Origin: DAOMNN01 sp050486545
Lineage (GTDB): Bacteria; Pseudomonadota; Gammaproteobacteria; Burkholderiales; Rhodocyclaceae
DNA length: 64,000 nt
Direction: 5' to 3'
NCBI GenBank assembly: GCA_050486545.1
Contig: JBJHDM010000007.1
Location: forward strand, 38,008-102,007
A program made the position numbers and the translations under genes. The number at the start of each line of letters is the position of its first letter. Within the stretch, counting starts at the first letter, position 1. The notes beneath the pieces were generated by a model. That model did no database searches and had not been told where the DNA came from. It worked only from the letters and a program-made list of their open reading frames with translations. Of the stretch, positions 52,491 to 62,033 are shown in pieces.

Positions 52491-54485
52491 ATGAACCCGC
52501 AGCCGCCCGAGCGTCCCGACACCCCCCGCATCCTCGTCAATCCCCCCGTCTTCTTCATCTCCAGCGTGCTGGCGCTCGCCTTCGTGCTCTACGCGGCACT
52601 CGCGCCCGAGTCGGCCGACACGCTGTTCGGCCTGATGCGCGACTGGACGATCGAAACGGCCGGCTGGTTCTATGTACTGTCGGTGGCAGGCTTCCTCGTC
52701 TTCGTCGTGATCCTCGCGGTATCGGGCTTCGGCCGCATCAAGCTCGGCCAGGACCACAGCGAACCCGAGTACAGCCACCTGTCCTGGTTCGCGATGCTGT
52801 TCTCGGCCGGCATGGGCATCGGCCTGATGTTCTTCGGCGTGGCCGAGCCGATCATGCACTACACCAGCCCACCGGTGGGCGATGCCGAAACCGCCGAGGC
52901 GGCGCGCCAGGCCATGCGCATCACCTTCTTCCACTGGGGCATCCACGCATGGGCGATCTACGCCGTGGTGGCGCTGTCGCTCGCCTACTTCGCATTCCGC
53001 CACGACCTGCCGCTGACGATCCGCTCGGCGTTCTATCCGCTGATCGGCGAGCGCATCCACGGCCCCATCGGCCACGCCGTCGACATCTTCGCCGTGCTCG
53101 GCACGATCTTCGGCGTCGCGACCTCTCTGGGCTTCGGCGTCATGCAGGTCAATGCGGGGCTCAACTACCTGTTCGACGTGCCGACGACCGTGACGGTCCA
53201 GGTGATCCTCATCGCGATCATCACCGCGATCGCGACGCTGTCGGTCGGGCTCGGCCTGGACGCGGGCATCCGCCGCATCTCCGAGCTGAACATGATCCTG
53301 GCGGTGATCCTGATCGCCTTCGTGCTGGTCGCCGGTCCCACCGTGTTCCTGCTCCAGACCCTGGTCCAGAACACCGGCATGTACCTGTCCAGTCTGTTCG
53401 AGATGACCTTCAACCTGTACGCCTACGAGCCGACGAGCTGGATCGGCGGCTGGACGCTGTTCTACTGGGCGTGGTGGATCGCCTGGTCGCCTTTCGTCGG
53501 CATGTTCATCGCGCGCGTGTCGCGTGGGCGCACGATCCGCGAGTTCGTCGTCGGCGTGCTGCTGGTGCCGGTCGGCTTCACCTTCATGTGGATGACCTTC
53601 TTCGGCGACACCGCGATCCACATGGTCATGATGCAGGGCCTCACGCAACTGTCCGACGCGGTCGCGGCCGATACCGCGGTGGCGCTGTTCCAGTTCTTCG
53701 AGCACCTGCCGCTGTCGTCGCTGATGTCCTTGATCGCCACCGTGCTGGTGGTGACCTTCTTCGTGACCTCTTCGGACTCGGGTTCGCTGGTCGTCGACAT
53801 GCTGACCAACGGCGGCCACGAGGAGTCGCCGGCGTGGCAACGCATCTTCTGGGCCGTAGTCGAGGGCATCGTCGCCGCTGCGCTGCTCGTCGCCGGCGGA
53901 CTCGGGGCGTTGCAGACCGCGACCATCGCCGCCGCGCTGCCCTTCACCGTGGTGATGATCCTGATGTGCTGGGGCATGGTGCGGGCGCTGCGCATCGAAA
54001 TGGTCAAGCGCGTGTCGCTGCGCGCGGCACGGGTGACGCCGACCGGCCCGCACGCGGCGGTCGGCTGGCAGAAGCGCCTGCGCATGATCGTCCACCAGCC
54101 CAAGCGCCGCGAGGTCGCGCGGTTCATCGAGGAGGTCGCCAAACCGGCCCTCGAGGAAGTCGCGGCGGAACTGCGCAACCAGGGCCTGAACGCCCGCGTC
54201 GACGAGGATCCCGAAGAAGTCGGTCGCGTGTGGGTCGAGGTGCTCCACGGCGACGAGATCGACTTCTTCTACTCGGTGCATCCGCGCGCCTACGAGCCGC
54301 CATCCTTCGTGCTGCGCGACACCCGTCCCGAGCGCACCGAACAGCTCAAGTATTTCCGCGCCGAAGTGCACCTGCGCGAGGGCGGGCAGGACTACGACAT
54401 CATGGGCTGGTCCAAGCTCGACATCATCGGCGACGTGCTCGACCAGTACGAACGGCACATGCACTTCCTGCACGCAGTGCGTTGA
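52491..54485 (+). CDS. BCCT family betaine/choline transporter
   Basis: 664-aa BCCT transporter with twelve membrane segments. Family motifs: GMGIGLMFFGVAEPIMHY and, further on, FYWAWWIAWSPFVGMFIARVSRGRT, with the tryptophan-rich region that lines the substrate site. The 150-residue cytoplasmic C-terminal tail (from about residue 510) is long and resembles BetT-type osmosensory tails. Likely takes up choline or betaine with H+ or Na+. ATG 52491 has AAGGAGAG upstream. No choline-oxidation genes are nearby. Confidence 0.9.
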   Translation: MNPQPPERPDTPRILVNPPVFFISSVLALAFVLYAALAPESADTLFGLMRDWTIETAGWFYVLSVAGFLVFVVILAVSGFGRIKLGQDHSEPEYSHLSWFAMLFSAGMGIGLMFFGVAEPIMHYTSPPVGDAETAEAARQAMRITFFHWGIHAWAIYAVVALSLAYFAFRHDLPLTIRSAFYPLIGERIHGPIGHAVDIFAVLGTIFGVATSLGFGVMQVNAGLNYLFDVPTTVTVQVILIAIITAIATLSVGLGLDAGIRRISELNMILAVILIAFVLVAGPTVFLLQTLVQNTGMYLSSLFEMTFNLYAYEPTSWIGGWTLFYWAWWIAWSPFVGMFIARVSRGRTIREFVVGVLLVPVGFTFMWMTFFGDTAIHMVMMQGLTQLSDAVAADTAVALFQFFEHLPLSSLMSLIATVLVVTFFVTSSDSGSLVVDMLTNGGHEESPAWQRIFWAVVEGIVAAALLVAGGLGALQTATIAAALPFTVVMILMCWGMVRALRIEMVKRVSLRAARVTPTGPHAAVGWQKRLRMIVHQPKRREVARFIEEVAKPALEEVAAELRNQGLNARVDEDPEEVGRVWVEVLHGDEIDFFYSVHPRAYEPPSFVLRDTRPERTEQLKYFRAEVHLREGGQDYDIMGWSKLDIIGDVLDQYERHMHFLHAVR

Positions 54486-54591
54486 AGCGAAGGCGGCCCT
54501 CGGGCACGATCGCGGTCAACTCGGGTATCATCGGGCGCAACCGGCACACACACGATGCCGGGCGCCCCCGACCCCGAGAGCACGGACCGCC

Positions 54592-55014
54592 ATGAACACG
54601 GCCAGCACGCTGCCCCACCTCAACGCCTTCCTCAACAGCGTCACGATCGTCTTGCTGATCACCGCCTTCGTGCTGATCCGCCGACGCCACGTCGCCGCCC
54701 ACCGCGCCACGATGCTCGCCGCGATCGGGGTGTCGGCGGTGTTCCTGGCCTCCTACCTCGTCTACCACTTCTCGGCGCCGATCTTCGTGTTCCGCGGCGA
54801 AGGCCTGGTGCGACCGATCTACTACGCCTTCCTGATCAGCCACGTCGTCCTCGCGATCCTCGCCACACCGATGATCCTCATGACCGCCTGGCGCGGCCTG
54901 CACCGTGCCGACGCCCGCCACCGCGCGCTTGCGCGCTGGACCTGGCCGCTGTGGATGTACGTGTCGGTGTCGGGGGTGATGGTGTACTGGCTGCTGTATC
55001 ACGTCTACGTCTGA
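54592..55014 (+). CDS. DUF420 membrane protein
   Basis: 140-aa protein with about four membrane helices (TIVLLITAFVLIRRR; ATMLAAIGVSAVFLASYLVY; LISHVVLAILATPMIL; MYVSVSGVMVYWLLYHVYV). Several histidines (LPHLNAF, VAAHRATM, LVYHFSA, ISHVV, LYHVYV) are typical of DUF420, which is linked to haem-copper oxidase assembly. No oxidase genes adjoin it. ATG 54592 follows a CCGCC spacer with weak ribosome site. Confidence 0.85.
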   Translation: MNTASTLPHLNAFLNSVTIVLLITAFVLIRRRHVAAHRATMLAAIGVSAVFLASYLVYHFSAPIFVFRGEGLVRPIYYAFLISHVVLAILATPMILMTAWRGLHRADARHRALARWTWPLWMYVSVSGVMVYWLLYHVYV

Positions 55015-55142
55015 AACCACGCCGCATCGGAAGCAATTTGACGGTCCGGACTCGTGGCATGTGATCTGTCCGGCTTCGTTGGCCACCGAACCGACGACGG
55101 TGAAGGCAAATCACCGCTGCCCGGCCGATGCGGGCGATCACT

Positions 55143-55763
55143 TCACGAAGACAGCTTGCGGCAGTAGCAATAGACGAACATCTGCTGCGTCCCGAAGGGG
55201 GTCTGGTGCGCCTCGCGCTGATGTTCGACCAGTTCGAACGGCGCACCGAACTCGGCGTGCAGCGTCTCCGGGCCGTAGCGTACGACCGGAAGCCCGCTGC
55301 ACTGGAGCGGACCGTCTTCGGCGAAAGTGGCCACGATCACGTGGCCACCGGGTTTTACCGCATGGAGCACCTGCTCGACATACTTGCGGCGATCGCCCTC
55401 TTCGGTCAGGAAGTGGAACACCGCCCGGTCGTGCCACACATCGTAATGATGTCTGGGGAGCCCGATACGGGTCACGTCGCCCTCGAGCCAATTTACCGCG
55501 TCGGCGCGGTCACCGAGCCGCTGTCGGGCTTTCGCCAGGGCCGCGCCGGACAGATCCAGCACGGTCAGCGCGGTGTAGCCGCTGGCCAGCAGATCATCCA
55601 CCAGCGTAGAGGCACCACCGCCGACATCGATGATCTCGGCCGATCTCGGCACGCCCGCATCGGATATGAGACGCAGCGACCGCTCGGCATGCTCCTGAAA
55701 CCAGCTCACGCCGTCGGTCGGCTTGCTGGAATAAACGCGTTCCCAATGCTCTTTCGACTGCAT
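55143..55763 (-). CDS. Class I SAM-dependent methyltransferase
   Basis: 206-aa methyltransferase. SAM-binding motif I IIDVGGGASTLVDDLL near residue 44, acidic residue at the end of strand 2 (VLDLS), and motif VWHDRAVFHFLTEEGDRRKYV. Similar to thiopurine/tellurite-type small methyltransferases. The last residues (QMFVYCYCRKLSS) match a conserved C-terminus. Substrate unknown; monocistronic, divergent from the sensor kinase gene. Confidence 0.87.
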   Translation of the reverse strand: MQSKEHWERVYSSKPTDGVSWFQEHAERSLRLISDAGVPRSAEIIDVGGGASTLVDDLLASGYTALTVLDLSGAALAKARQRLGDRADAVNWLEGDVTRIGLPRHHYDVWHDRAVFHFLTEEGDRRKYVEQVLHAVKPGGHVIVATFAEDGPLQCSGLPVVRYGPETLHAEFGAPFELVEHQREAHQTPFGTQQMFVYCYCRKLSS

Positions 55764-55935
55764 ACGAACTCCGTTCTTTGCCAGGAGAAGTCCCTCGTAT
55801 CGATCATAGCAGAGCTCGTCGACCCCGCTATGGTGCGCGGGAGTCCGGGCGGGACCGGGGGCCCGGTTCTTCGCACGAGCCGACCTTGACTCCCGCTGGT
55901 TCGGCCGTCACGCTGCGCGAAAGCCGGAGCCGATC

Positions 55936-57327
55936 ATGAAGTGGAGTCCCATACGACCGCCGCGTTTGTTCGCCCTGGTCAGCCTGCTGCTGATCGTGGC
56001 CACGCTGGCGGCGACCAGTTTCACGCACTCGCGATTCTTCCGCGAGGCGGTGATCCAGCGCGAAGCGGCGATCGTCCGCGACATTGTGCATTCCCTCGCG
56101 CTGCGCGAACTCGCCGTGCAGGACCTGAGCGACTACGGGAAGGCCGAAGCACAGGCTCACTTCGAGAGCACCTTCTCGGTGCTGCGCGAGCTCTCCGGCG
56201 TGGTCCGCATCAAGGTCTTCAATCAGGACCGCGTGATCGTCTGGTCGGACGCCCCGCCGCTCATCGGTCATAGCCAACGTCATGGCCCCAACCTCACCGC
56301 GGCGCTCCAGGGTCAGACGCAGGCGGTCATGAATCCGGCCGACCGCCCCTCGCACGCCTACGACGACCTGCCCGCCAAGGAACTCATCGAGTTCTACGTT
56401 CCGTTCTCGGCGTCCGGCGCCACCACAGGTACCTTAGATGGCGTACTGGCGATCTATCGTGGAGCGGAAGGACTGAATTTCACGATCCGTCGTAGCCTGA
56501 TCCTGCTCTGGCTCGTCAGCGGCGCCGGCGGCCTGATCCTGTTCGTCGCACTGTTCGGCCTGTTCCGTTCCGTCTATCGGCGCCAGCGCAAGGCCGAGAG
56601 CGAGTTCGCACGTCTGAGCACGGAACACGAGCGCATCGTGCAGATGGAGAAGCTCTCCGCGATGGGGCAACTCGTCGGCGAGGTCGCACACCAGTTCAAC
56701 AACCCCCTCGTAGGCGTGATCAACCTCGCCCAGCGCGCCGAACGCCAGCCCGACAACCCGCAGCGCACCCGTGAGCTGCTGGGCGAAATCCGCAGCGCCG
56801 GCGAGCATTGCCGGGATTTCGTGCAGCGCATGCTGCAATTTACCCAACTCGCCCGCTCCGAACCCCAGCCGGTCGATCTGTGCGCCGTCGTGTACGAGAC
56901 CGTCGCTTTCTTCGAACAAACCGTCGCGGAACGACCGACGGTGGAATTCAACCCGGGTCCCGGGGCGGCCCCGATCGAAGCCGATCCGGTCCTGTTGCGT
57001 CACGCCCTCTACAATCTGATCCACAATGCCGCGCAGGCCGATGTCCACGGCCCGGTCATGTTGTCGGTCGAGTCCGCATCGCGCGAGGGGCAAGCAGGCT
57101 GGACCGTGAGGGTACGCGACCATGGACCCGGGCTGAATCCGCAGGTCGCGGAGAAACTGTTCACACCCTTTTTCAGCACCCGCCCAGGCGGCACCGGACT
57201 CGGGCTGTCGGTCGCCCAGCACATCGCCGTCCAGCATGGAGGCAGCCTGTGGGCCGAAGACAATCCGGGCGGCGGGGCGTGTTTCGTCCTGTGGCTGCCC
57301 AAGCGCGAGGAAACCGATGACCGCTAG
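55936..57327 (+). CDS. NtrB-like membrane sensor histidine kinase
   Basis: 463-aa sensor. Two membrane helices (about 10-27 and 180-205) bracket a ~150-residue periplasmic sensing domain. After a coiled segment (RQRKAESEFARLSTEHERI) comes the H-box GEVAHQFNNPLVGV, where the phospho-histidine is followed by QFNNPL instead of the usual EIRNPL, then N-box LYNLIHNAAQA and G-boxes (DHGPGLNP, GGTGLGLS). Its stop overlaps the downstream response-regulator start by 11 bases. The pair probably controls the cytochrome genes that follow; the signal is unknown. Confidence 0.9.
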   Translation: MKWSPIRPPRLFALVSLLLIVATLAATSFTHSRFFREAVIQREAAIVRDIVHSLALRELAVQDLSDYGKAEAQAHFESTFSVLRELSGVVRIKVFNQDRVIVWSDAPPLIGHSQRHGPNLTAALQGQTQAVMNPADRPSHAYDDLPAKELIEFYVPFSASGATTGTLDGVLAIYRGAEGLNFTIRRSLILLWLVSGAGGLILFVALFGLFRSVYRRQRKAESEFARLSTEHERIVQMEKLSAMGQLVGEVAHQFNNPLVGVINLAQRAERQPDNPQRTRELLGEIRSAGEHCRDFVQRMLQFTQLARSEPQPVDLCAVVYETVAFFEQTVAERPTVEFNPGPGAAPIEADPVLLRHALYNLIHNAAQADVHGPVMLSVESASREGQAGWTVRVRDHGPGLNPQVAEKLFTPFFSTRPGGTGLGLSVAQHIAVQHGGSLWAEDNPGGGACFVLWLPKREETDDR

Positions 57328-58684
57328 GATCCTGCTCGTCGATGACGATCCGTTCACCCGCAGCCTGTTCGACGACCTGCTGCGCGAGCGCACTGCGGAG
57401 CTGCACATCGCCGTCAATATCGCCCAGGCACGGCAGGCGTTTCGCGAGCACGATTTCAATCTCGTGATCCTCGACCAGCGGCTGCCCGACGGTAATGGAC
57501 TCGACCTTTTCACCGAGATGCGCCGTGAGCGTCCGCGCCAGATGGCCATCCTGATCACCGGATTCGCGGAGGTACGCGATGCGGTGCGCGCGGTACGCGA
57601 AGGTTTGTTCGACTACCTCACCAAACCCTTCGAGGATCTTGACGAACTCGACACGATTCTCGACAAGGCCCTCGAGATGGATCGCGCCTACCGCGAGATC
57701 GCCGACCTGCGTGAGAATCTCGGGGCACCGCGCAACGGCCCGGTGATCATCAGCCGGTCGGCCGCCGTCGAGGGGCTGATGATCCAGGCCCGCCAGATCG
57801 CACCGCTGGACACGACCGTCCTGATCGCGGGTGAAAGCGGGACCGGCAAAGAGCTTTTCGCGCGCTTGCTCCACAGCCTCTCGCCCCGCGTGGGCGCGCC
57901 GCTGCTCGAGGTCAACTGCGCGGCGCTGTCCGAGTCACTGCTCGAAAGCACGCTGTTCGGCTACGACAAGGGCGCCTTCACCGGGGCTCAACGCACCACG
58001 CCCGGGTATTTCGAGGAAGCCGACGGCGGCACGCTGTTCCTGGACGAGATCGCGGATATGAGTCCAAAGCTGCAGGCCAGCCTGCTGCGGGTCCTGCAGG
58101 AGCACAGCTTCGTACGCCTGGGCAGCACCCGCACGCGCAGCAGCGACTTCCGTCTGCTCTGCGCCACCAATCGACCGTTGGCCGAGGAGGTCCGTGCCGG
58201 CCGCTTCCGCGCCGACCTCTTCTACCGCATCAACGTCGTCGCGCTGCGCATTCCGCCCCTGCGCGAGCGCCCTGAGGACATCCTGCCGCTGGCACTGTAC
58301 TTTCTCGACCATTTCAATCACAAGTTCGGCAAATCCGTGGGTCCCGTCACACCCGAGGCGCTGTCCGCACTCGAATCCGCGCCATGGGCCGGCAACGTGC
58401 GTGAGTTGCAGCACGCCATCGAACGCGCGGTCGCGGTCCGTGGCGAGGGGCCGATCTGTCCTGCCGACTTCGGCCCGCTGCAGGGATCGTCACCCTTGGC
58501 CGACCCGGCCGGTCCGTCGACCGCTCCGTTTCGCGAAGCACGGGACGCATTCGAACGCGCGTATTTCTCGGGCCTGCTTGCCGCCGCCGGTGGCAACGTG
58601 TCCGAGGCCGCGCGCATGGCCGGCATTGCGCGACAGAATTTCTATGGCCATATTCGGCGGCTTGGCATCGTCACGGAATCGTGA
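57317..58684 (+). CDS. NtrC-family sigma-54-dependent response regulator
   Basis: 455-aa regulator. Receiver domain (residues 1-120) with phospho-acceptor aspartate in VILDQRLPDG; AAA+ domain with Walker A GESGTGKE, sigma-54 contact loop GAFTGA in YDKGAFTGAQ, Walker B GGTLFLDEI; Fis-type helix-turn-helix at the C-terminus (AARMAGIARQNFYGHIRRLG). Coupled to the sensor kinase gene by overlap. The putative binding sites begin inside its last codons (58670) and a sigma-54 promoter lies 100 bases downstream, so it most likely activates the following cytochrome genes. Confidence 0.93.
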   Translation: MTARILLVDDDPFTRSLFDDLLRERTAELHIAVNIAQARQAFREHDFNLVILDQRLPDGNGLDLFTEMRRERPRQMAILITGFAEVRDAVRAVREGLFDYLTKPFEDLDELDTILDKALEMDRAYREIADLRENLGAPRNGPVIISRSAAVEGLMIQARQIAPLDTTVLIAGESGTGKELFARLLHSLSPRVGAPLLEVNCAALSESLLESTLFGYDKGAFTGAQRTTPGYFEEADGGTLFLDEIADMSPKLQASLLRVLQEHSFVRLGSTRTRSSDFRLLCATNRPLAEEVRAGRFRADLFYRINVVALRIPPLRERPEDILPLALYFLDHFNHKFGKSVGPVTPEALSALESAPWAGNVRELQHAIERAVAVRGEGPICPADFGPLQGSSPLADPAGPSTAPFREARDAFERAYFSGLLAAAGGNVSEAARMAGIARQNFYGHIRRLGIVTES

Positions 58685-58705
58685 CAGTTGTTCCGAGATC
58701 GTGAC
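58670..58705 (+). promoter_or_regulatory. Tandem upstream activator sites for the NtrC-like regulator
   Basis: GTCACGGAATCGTGAC (58670-58685, perfect 6-bp arms) and GTTCCGAGATCGTGAC (58690-58705, one arm kept) are 20 bp centre to centre, two helical turns. They lie about 120 bases upstream of the sigma-54 start site, a normal enhancer distance. Confidence 0.7.
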
Positions 58706-58781
58706 AGACACCTCCTCTCCCGCAGGAGTGCAATCCTGCCAACCCCTTGATTGATTGGGAAATACGTCCGCTTCGACGACC

Positions 58782-58795
58782 GGCACGCGTCTTGC
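58782..58795 (+). promoter_or_regulatory. Sigma-54 promoter for the cytochrome genes
   Basis: GGCACGCGTCTTGC: GG at -24 and GC at -12 with exactly ten bases between, close to the TGGCACG-N4-TTGCW consensus. Start site expected near 58807, giving a 39-base leader. Confidence 0.82.
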
Positions 58796-58845
58796 GTTTT
58801 CTTCTGTGACGGCCCCCCGGGCCGGACAACAACGAGGAGACCACG

Positions 58846-60168
58846 ATGCAAGCCAGACATGCCTTTCCGATGTTCGTCGGAATCGCCACGCTCACCACGG
58901 GCGCCGCATTTGCCGCCGATCCGGCAACGCTGAACTGGGACACCGTCCCGAAGACCGAGATCACCCTGTTCTACCCCGGCCAGAGCACGATGCAGTGGAT
59001 GCTTTCGGCCTCGCACAAGGCTGGCGCAACGGCCGTCGCGGAGGGCCGAAGCTGCGTCTCTTGCCATGAAGGCGAGGAAGCGGATATCGGCAATGCCATC
59101 GTCAGCGGCGAGCTGCTCGAGCCGGCACCGATCTCGGGCAAACCGGGTACGGTGCCGCTCACGATCCAGGCTGCCTACGATGCGGAGTACTTCTACCTGA
59201 AGGCGAGCTGGCCGGCAAAGGAGGCTGGCATCTTCCACCAGTACCGCATCTACCGCGACGGTAAATGGGAAACGTACGCCAGCCATCGGGGCTCGCAAGA
59301 CGTACGCGACGGCAAGATCAAGGCCTCGTACGAGGACCGATTCGCGGTGATGCTCGGCGACAACCAGGGGCGGGTAGCGGGCTTCGAGAACCACGGCTGC
59401 TGGGTCACCTGTCACAGCTCCATGCGCGACATGCCCAACGAGCCCGGACGCGACTCGGTGCAGGCGCACCCGATCCTGGGCAAGGACGGGATGAAGCTCA
59501 ACGACATCCGCAAGTACCTGCTCGAATCACGTACCGGAACCGACGAAGCCGGCGGCTGGGACAAGGTCAAGGACCGGGCCGCCCTCGACGCGGTCAAGGC
59601 CAGCGGCGCCTATCTCGACCTGTGGCAGTGGCGCGGCAACCGCTCGCACCCGATCGGCTACTCGGACGATTCCTTCGTGCTCGAGTATCGCAACGCCGAT
59701 GCTGGAAAGAGCATGTTCACCGGCAACTGGGACGGCGCCAAGGGCCACCCGCGCTTCATGCTCGATCCGGCGAAGAACGATGGCGCGGTCGCGCTGACCG
59801 AAGCGGAGTTTCGTGACCCGAACGCCCCGTTCCCGACCGACCGGAATACCATCCCGTTCGATCCGAACCACGCATGGAAGGACGGTGACCTGATGCCCAG
59901 CCACGTGCTGATCACCGAACCCGAAGGCTCCCGTGCGGCACTGACGAGCAGTGGCACGCACGCCGATGACCGTTGGACGATCACCATGCGGCGCAAGCTC
60001 GATACCGGCTTCGGCGACGATGTCGCGCTGGTTTCAGGCCAGACCTTCCCGATCGGCTTCGCCGTTCATGACGACAACGTCACCACGCGTTTCCATCACG
60101 TCAGCTTCCCATTGACGATTTCCCTGGGTACCGGAGAAGGACAGATCCATGCCGTCGAGCTCAAGTAA
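58846..60168 (+). CDS. Periplasmic c-type cytochrome with ethylbenzene-dehydrogenase-like haem domain
   Basis: 440-aa exported protein (signal MQARHAFPMFVGIATLTTGAAFA). A normal haem c site CVSCH is at residues 70-74. A second site, CWVTCH at 185-190, has three residues between the cysteines (CX3CH), an atypical haem motif. The C-terminal half resembles the EB_dh haem-binding family (gamma subunits of ethylbenzene dehydrogenase and related c-552 cytochromes). It overlaps the next gene by 20 bases and is driven by a sigma-54 promoter. The electron donor and acceptor are unknown; no catalytic subunit is adjacent. Confidence 0.83.
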   Translation: MQARHAFPMFVGIATLTTGAAFAADPATLNWDTVPKTEITLFYPGQSTMQWMLSASHKAGATAVAEGRSCVSCHEGEEADIGNAIVSGELLEPAPISGKPGTVPLTIQAAYDAEYFYLKASWPAKEAGIFHQYRIYRDGKWETYASHRGSQDVRDGKIKASYEDRFAVMLGDNQGRVAGFENHGCWVTCHSSMRDMPNEPGRDSVQAHPILGKDGMKLNDIRKYLLESRTGTDEAGGWDKVKDRAALDAVKASGAYLDLWQWRGNRSHPIGYSDDSFVLEYRNADAGKSMFTGNWDGAKGHPRFMLDPAKNDGAVALTEAEFRDPNAPFPTDRNTIPFDPNHAWKDGDLMPSHVLITEPEGSRAALTSSGTHADDRWTITMRRKLDTGFGDDVALVSGQTFPIGFAVHDDNVTTRFHHVSFPLTISLGTGEGQIHAVELK

Positions 60169-60835
60169 CGGGCCGGAGAACCGAAGCGAGGACAAGACCG
60201 CCGGGGCGGTGCGCGCGAACAAGCCGGAATCGCGTGTACGCCGCCTGTGGCGGGCCCTGCACGATTTCTTTGAGCGCCCGCTCAATGGTCTGTTTGCGCT
60301 GGTCGGCATGGTGATCTTCCTCAGCGCCGCCTATCTCGCCGCCGAGGAATTCAACATCCGCACCAATACGACGGAGTTCTGCGTGTCGTGCCACTCCATG
60401 GAGGCATACGTCTATCAGGAGTACCAGCAGTCGAAGCACTACACGAATCCGTCAGGTGCGCGGCCCGAATGTGGAGAATGCCACGTGTCGAGGCGCTTCT
60501 TCCCCGCGCTGTGGGACCATGCGATGGGCACCCACGACCTGATCTCGGAGTTCAGCCACGACTGGTCGCGGCCCGAGATGTTCGAGGAGCATCGCTCGCG
60601 GATGGCGGAGAAGGCACGGTTGTGGATGCTGCGCAAGGACAGCCATACCTGTCGCGAGTGTCACAAGATGGAGGCGATCACCCCGACACGGGCGCGTGGT
60701 GTGCGCGCGCACAACGAGGCCATCGAAAAGGATCGGACGAACTGCATCGTGTGCCACTACAACCTTGTGCACAAGGAAAAAGCGCTGACACCGGCATTCT
60801 CCGACGCGATCAAGGCGTACAACGAGCCAAGATAA
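60149..60835 (+). CDS. NapC/NirT family membrane-anchored tetrahaem cytochrome c
   Basis: 228-aa quinol dehydrogenase-type cytochrome. A single membrane helix (about 45-66, FALVGMVIFLSAAYLAA) is followed by four haem sites: CVSCH (78-82), CGECH (108-112), CRECH (168-172) and CIVCH (199-203). The first is followed by SMEAYV, where NapC-type proteins have an axial Met/Lys region. It should take electrons from quinol and pass them to the periplasmic cytochrome encoded just upstream. Start overlaps that gene by 20 bases. Confidence 0.9.
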   Translation: MPSSSSNGPENRSEDKTAGAVRANKPESRVRRLWRALHDFFERPLNGLFALVGMVIFLSAAYLAAEEFNIRTNTTEFCVSCHSMEAYVYQEYQQSKHYTNPSGARPECGECHVSRRFFPALWDHAMGTHDLISEFSHDWSRPEMFEEHRSRMAEKARLWMLRKDSHTCRECHKMEAITPTRARGVRAHNEAIEKDRTNCIVCHYNLVHKEKALTPAFSDAIKAYNEPR

Positions 60836-60844
60836 GCATGCGGC

Positions 60845-60883
60845 CCCGCCGTGCCTCCGGCCCTGATGGTCAGTCACGGCGGG
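60845..60883 (+). terminator. Possible terminator hairpin after the cytochrome genes
   Basis: Nine-bp stem CCCGCCGTG (60845-60853) with CACGGCGGG (60875-60883), 21-base loop, no T run. Weak as an intrinsic terminator. Confidence 0.4.
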
Positions 60884-61032
60884 AATTCATGTGCAGCTTG
60901 AGGCACAAGCGCCGGGCGCTGCAGACGAGAAGGATCGCCCTGAGGCTGTGGTCCGTATCTGCGGTATCGACCATACGCGAACCTGCTTCTCCAGACAGAA
61001 TCGGGGCATGATATTCGCTCCTTGATACCGAT

Positions 61033-61683
61033 ATGCGATCAGGGACGCGACTGCGACGACACGATTCGATGATGCGTGAACCGACCTCCTTCCCTGCCAC
61101 CTGCCGGCAGTTCCTCATCCTCACCCTCTGCGGGTTCGGTATGCTCGTGCCGATCATGGGCGCACAGGGCGCCGGAAGCGATTGCACTCGCCTCGACCTG
61201 CCGGTGCTGCGCGACGAACCACCACCGTCGCAATACGTCGAGTTCTGTGCGGCCAATCCGGAGCACTGCTTGCTCACGGGGACGGCGATGGTGGACTGGA
61301 CCGGGCCGATCCAAGCGCAGGTCGGCAACGTCAACCGTGAGGTCAATGCCGAGATCCGGTTCGAGCCCGACGAGGAGTGGCTGGGCATCGAGGACCTCTG
61401 GTGCCTTCCCGTGGCTGGCGTGGGGGATTGCGAGGATTTCGCCCTCGAGAAACGCAGGCGGCTGGTTGCCGCCGGACTTTCCTCCGCCGCCCTGACGCTG
61501 GCGATCGTGCATCACACCGAACAGTGGTTTGCGCACACCGTTCTCCTCGTCGAGACCACCGCCGGCACCTGGGTGCTCGACAACCTCGACGATTCGCCGC
61601 GATGCTGGGACATGGTCCCCTACCGCTACGAACGCCGCGAGCGGCCCGACGGACGCTGGATCCGGTTCGAACGCCCGCAATGA
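61033..61683 (+). CDS. Transglutaminase-like cysteine protease (BTLCP family)
   Basis: 216-aa BTLCP protein. Catalytic triad segments are visible: GVGDCEDFALEKRRRL (Cys near residue 133), WFAHTVLLVE (His) and WVLDNLDD (Asp). A hydrophobic N-terminal segment (FLILTLCGFGMLVPIMGA) is a signal or anchor. LapG, a related periplasmic protease, cleaves biofilm adhesins; a lapD/lapA partner is not seen here. ATG 61033 is chosen, but 61069 and 61072 are also possible; none has a clear ribosome site. Confidence 0.82.
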   Translation: MRSGTRLRRHDSMMREPTSFPATCRQFLILTLCGFGMLVPIMGAQGAGSDCTRLDLPVLRDEPPPSQYVEFCAANPEHCLLTGTAMVDWTGPIQAQVGNVNREVNAEIRFEPDEEWLGIEDLWCLPVAGVGDCEDFALEKRRRLVAAGLSSAALTLAIVHHTEQWFAHTVLLVETTAGTWVLDNLDDSPRCWDMVPYRYERRERPDGRWIRFERPQ

Positions 61684-62033
61684 GCACCATGCAGGACGAG
61701 CAGAGAGCCGTCCATTCCCAGGATCCGAGTGGGGATGCACATCCCTGAACGCTGCACGTGAAGGGTCAGCAATACGGCACGAACCGGTCGCCGCGCTCGG
61801 CCTGCCGGCAAAGGTATTGCCACAAACCGATCCCCCAACACACCATTGGACGACGAAATTCTTCTCGTATTTGCGCCGGCTGAGAGCCAGACTGACAAAG
61901 GATGCGTTCCATGACGGTCTCCTGGTCGGACGAATCGCACGTTCTCGACGCGCATGCCCACAGTGGCCCGATTGCGAATTCCGATCACTGAACACGCTCC
62001 GAAAAATTCCTAATCCACCCGAAACCGCCCCTG
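61684..62033. other. 350-base non-coding stretch
   Basis: Between the BTLCP protease and the TPR regulator. GC content is visibly lower in 61850-62000 (runs such as GAAATTCTTCTCGTATTTGCG). No convincing ORF, RNA gene or hairpin terminator seen; it presumably holds the regulator's promoter. Confidence 0.5.
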
